From: Fidelibacterota bacterium
Lineage (GTDB): Bacteria > Fidelibacterota > UBA2242
Length of the DNA stretch: 14,065 nucleotides
NCBI GenBank assembly: GCA_016936335.1
Contig: JAFGXZ010000055.1
Span: 1-14,065, forward strand
Direction: 5' to 3'
Below are positions 13,827-14,065 of this stretch, in pieces; positions within the stretch are counted from its first letter, which is position 1; each line of letters starts with the position of its first letter. The notes under the pieces were generated by a model, which was not told the origin of the DNA, made no database searches, and saw only the letters and a list, made by a program, of their open reading frames with translations. The position numbers and the translations under genes were made by a program.

Positions 13827-13864
13827 TCGACGATATGGTCGAAGATGTTCGACCATATCGTCGG
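13827..13864. promoter_or_regulatory. Tandem dyads: putative activator binding sites (UAS)
   Basis: Two dyads TCGAC-N-ATAT-N-GTCGA (13827-13842; 13849-13864, last base G instead of A) have centres 22 bp apart, about two turns of the helix. Together they make a perfect 16-bp inverted repeat (13828-13843 and 13848-13863) about a 4-base GATG. They are about 110 and 132 bp upstream of the inferred sigma-54 start, the usual range for NtrC-family enhancer sites. Read as RNA it would be a long hairpin after the regulator stop, but no T-tail follows in the leftward direction, so a terminator is less likely. Confidence 0.6.
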
Positions 13865-13911
13865 ATAGAACAATTTGATATGCCGGATTTATAACAAATG
13901 GGAGAAAGTAA

Positions 13912-14065
13912 TTACTTCAGGTTATATTTCTTGATTTTATACCGAAGATTACGTTCTGTAATATTGAGTAGACGGGCAGCTTGGCTCTGATTTCCTTGTG
14001 TTTTATGAAGTGAATTGACAATCAATTGTTTTTCCAGTGCTTCAACCTGAAGTGGGAGAGAAGTG
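13912..14065 (-). CDS. NtrC-family sigma-54-dependent regulator, C-terminal Fis-type HTH (cut by window end)
   Basis: The last 50 residues of a leftward gene, open to the window edge. They read as the Fis-type DNA-binding domain that ends NtrC-family activators: a linker helix LPLQVEALEKQLIVNSLHKT, then GNQSQAARLLNITERNLRYK and IKKYNLK. The pattern QG N.S.AA.LL.I..R.LRYK..KY.L is highly typical. By family knowledge such proteins have an AAA+ domain that drives open-complex formation by sigma-54 RNA polymerase, often with a receiver or sensor domain; these lie outside the window and are not seen. Its stop is 48 bases from tandem dyads and about 270 bases from the first gene of the operon it probably controls (inference). 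Confidence 0.88.
   Translation of the reverse strand, partial: TSLPLQVEALEKQLIVNSLHKTQGNQSQAARLLNITERNLRYKIKKYNLK

Noticed and set aside
1..14065. Search by eye for CRISPR arrays, tRNA genes, insertion sequences and phage genes
   Set aside because: No regularly spaced repeats, no cloverleaf with CCA end and no transposase or integrase motifs were seen.

Overview
The window reads as the chromosome of a Gram-negative bacterium with an outer membrane, most likely from the Fibrobacteres-Chlorobi-Bacteroidetes (FCB) side of the tree but outside classical Bacteroidota; a Calditrichota/KSB1-like lineage would fit. The reasons are a heptose-activating enzyme and a C-terminal-Phe beta-barrel (outer membrane), a DUF2851 protein and a 31-residue mS38/COX24-like basic microprotein (both commonest in FCB lineages), and clear GGAG/AGGAG Shine-Dalgarno sites before most genes, which Bacteroidota usually lack. 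This placement is an inference; no rRNA is present to settle it.

Positions 1-8298 hold a rightward, tightly packed set of housekeeping genes: the end of a polyprenyl-phosphate sugar transferase, then serS, a class II aldolase, plsC, a DUF2851 gene, rfaE2, a LysM lytic transglycosylase (mltD-like), sppA, an HU-type protein gene and the microprotein gene. From serS to sppA most neighbours overlap or lie a few bases apart. The cluster mixes translation, phospholipid and LPS precursor supply, peptidoglycan turnover, membrane proteolysis and nucleoid structure. It ends in a strong intrinsic terminator whose T-run touches the start codon of xseA. A second rightward group follows: xseA, xseB (exonuclease VII) and nadK (NADP supply).

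Positions 10626-11056 look non-coding at first, but the minus strand holds a truncated, frameshifted remnant of the C-terminal part of proline dehydrogenase, within which lies a terminator-like hairpin for the nadK group. Then comes mgsA (methylglyoxal synthase), rightward.

Positions 11517-14065 are read leftward and form the most interesting part. At the right edge is the Fis-type C-terminus of an NtrC-family (sigma-54 activator) regulator. Left of it are two tandem TCGAC-N-ATAT-N-GTCGA dyads, 22 bp apart centre to centre, then a -24/-12-type sigma-54 promoter candidate. After that come genes for a secreted calcium-loop protein with a duplicated 42-residue module, a predicted outer-membrane beta-barrel and a small DUF5659-like protein. 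I infer a sigma-54-controlled cell-surface operon under its neighbouring activator. A 12-bp hairpin between the first two genes may set their relative expression.
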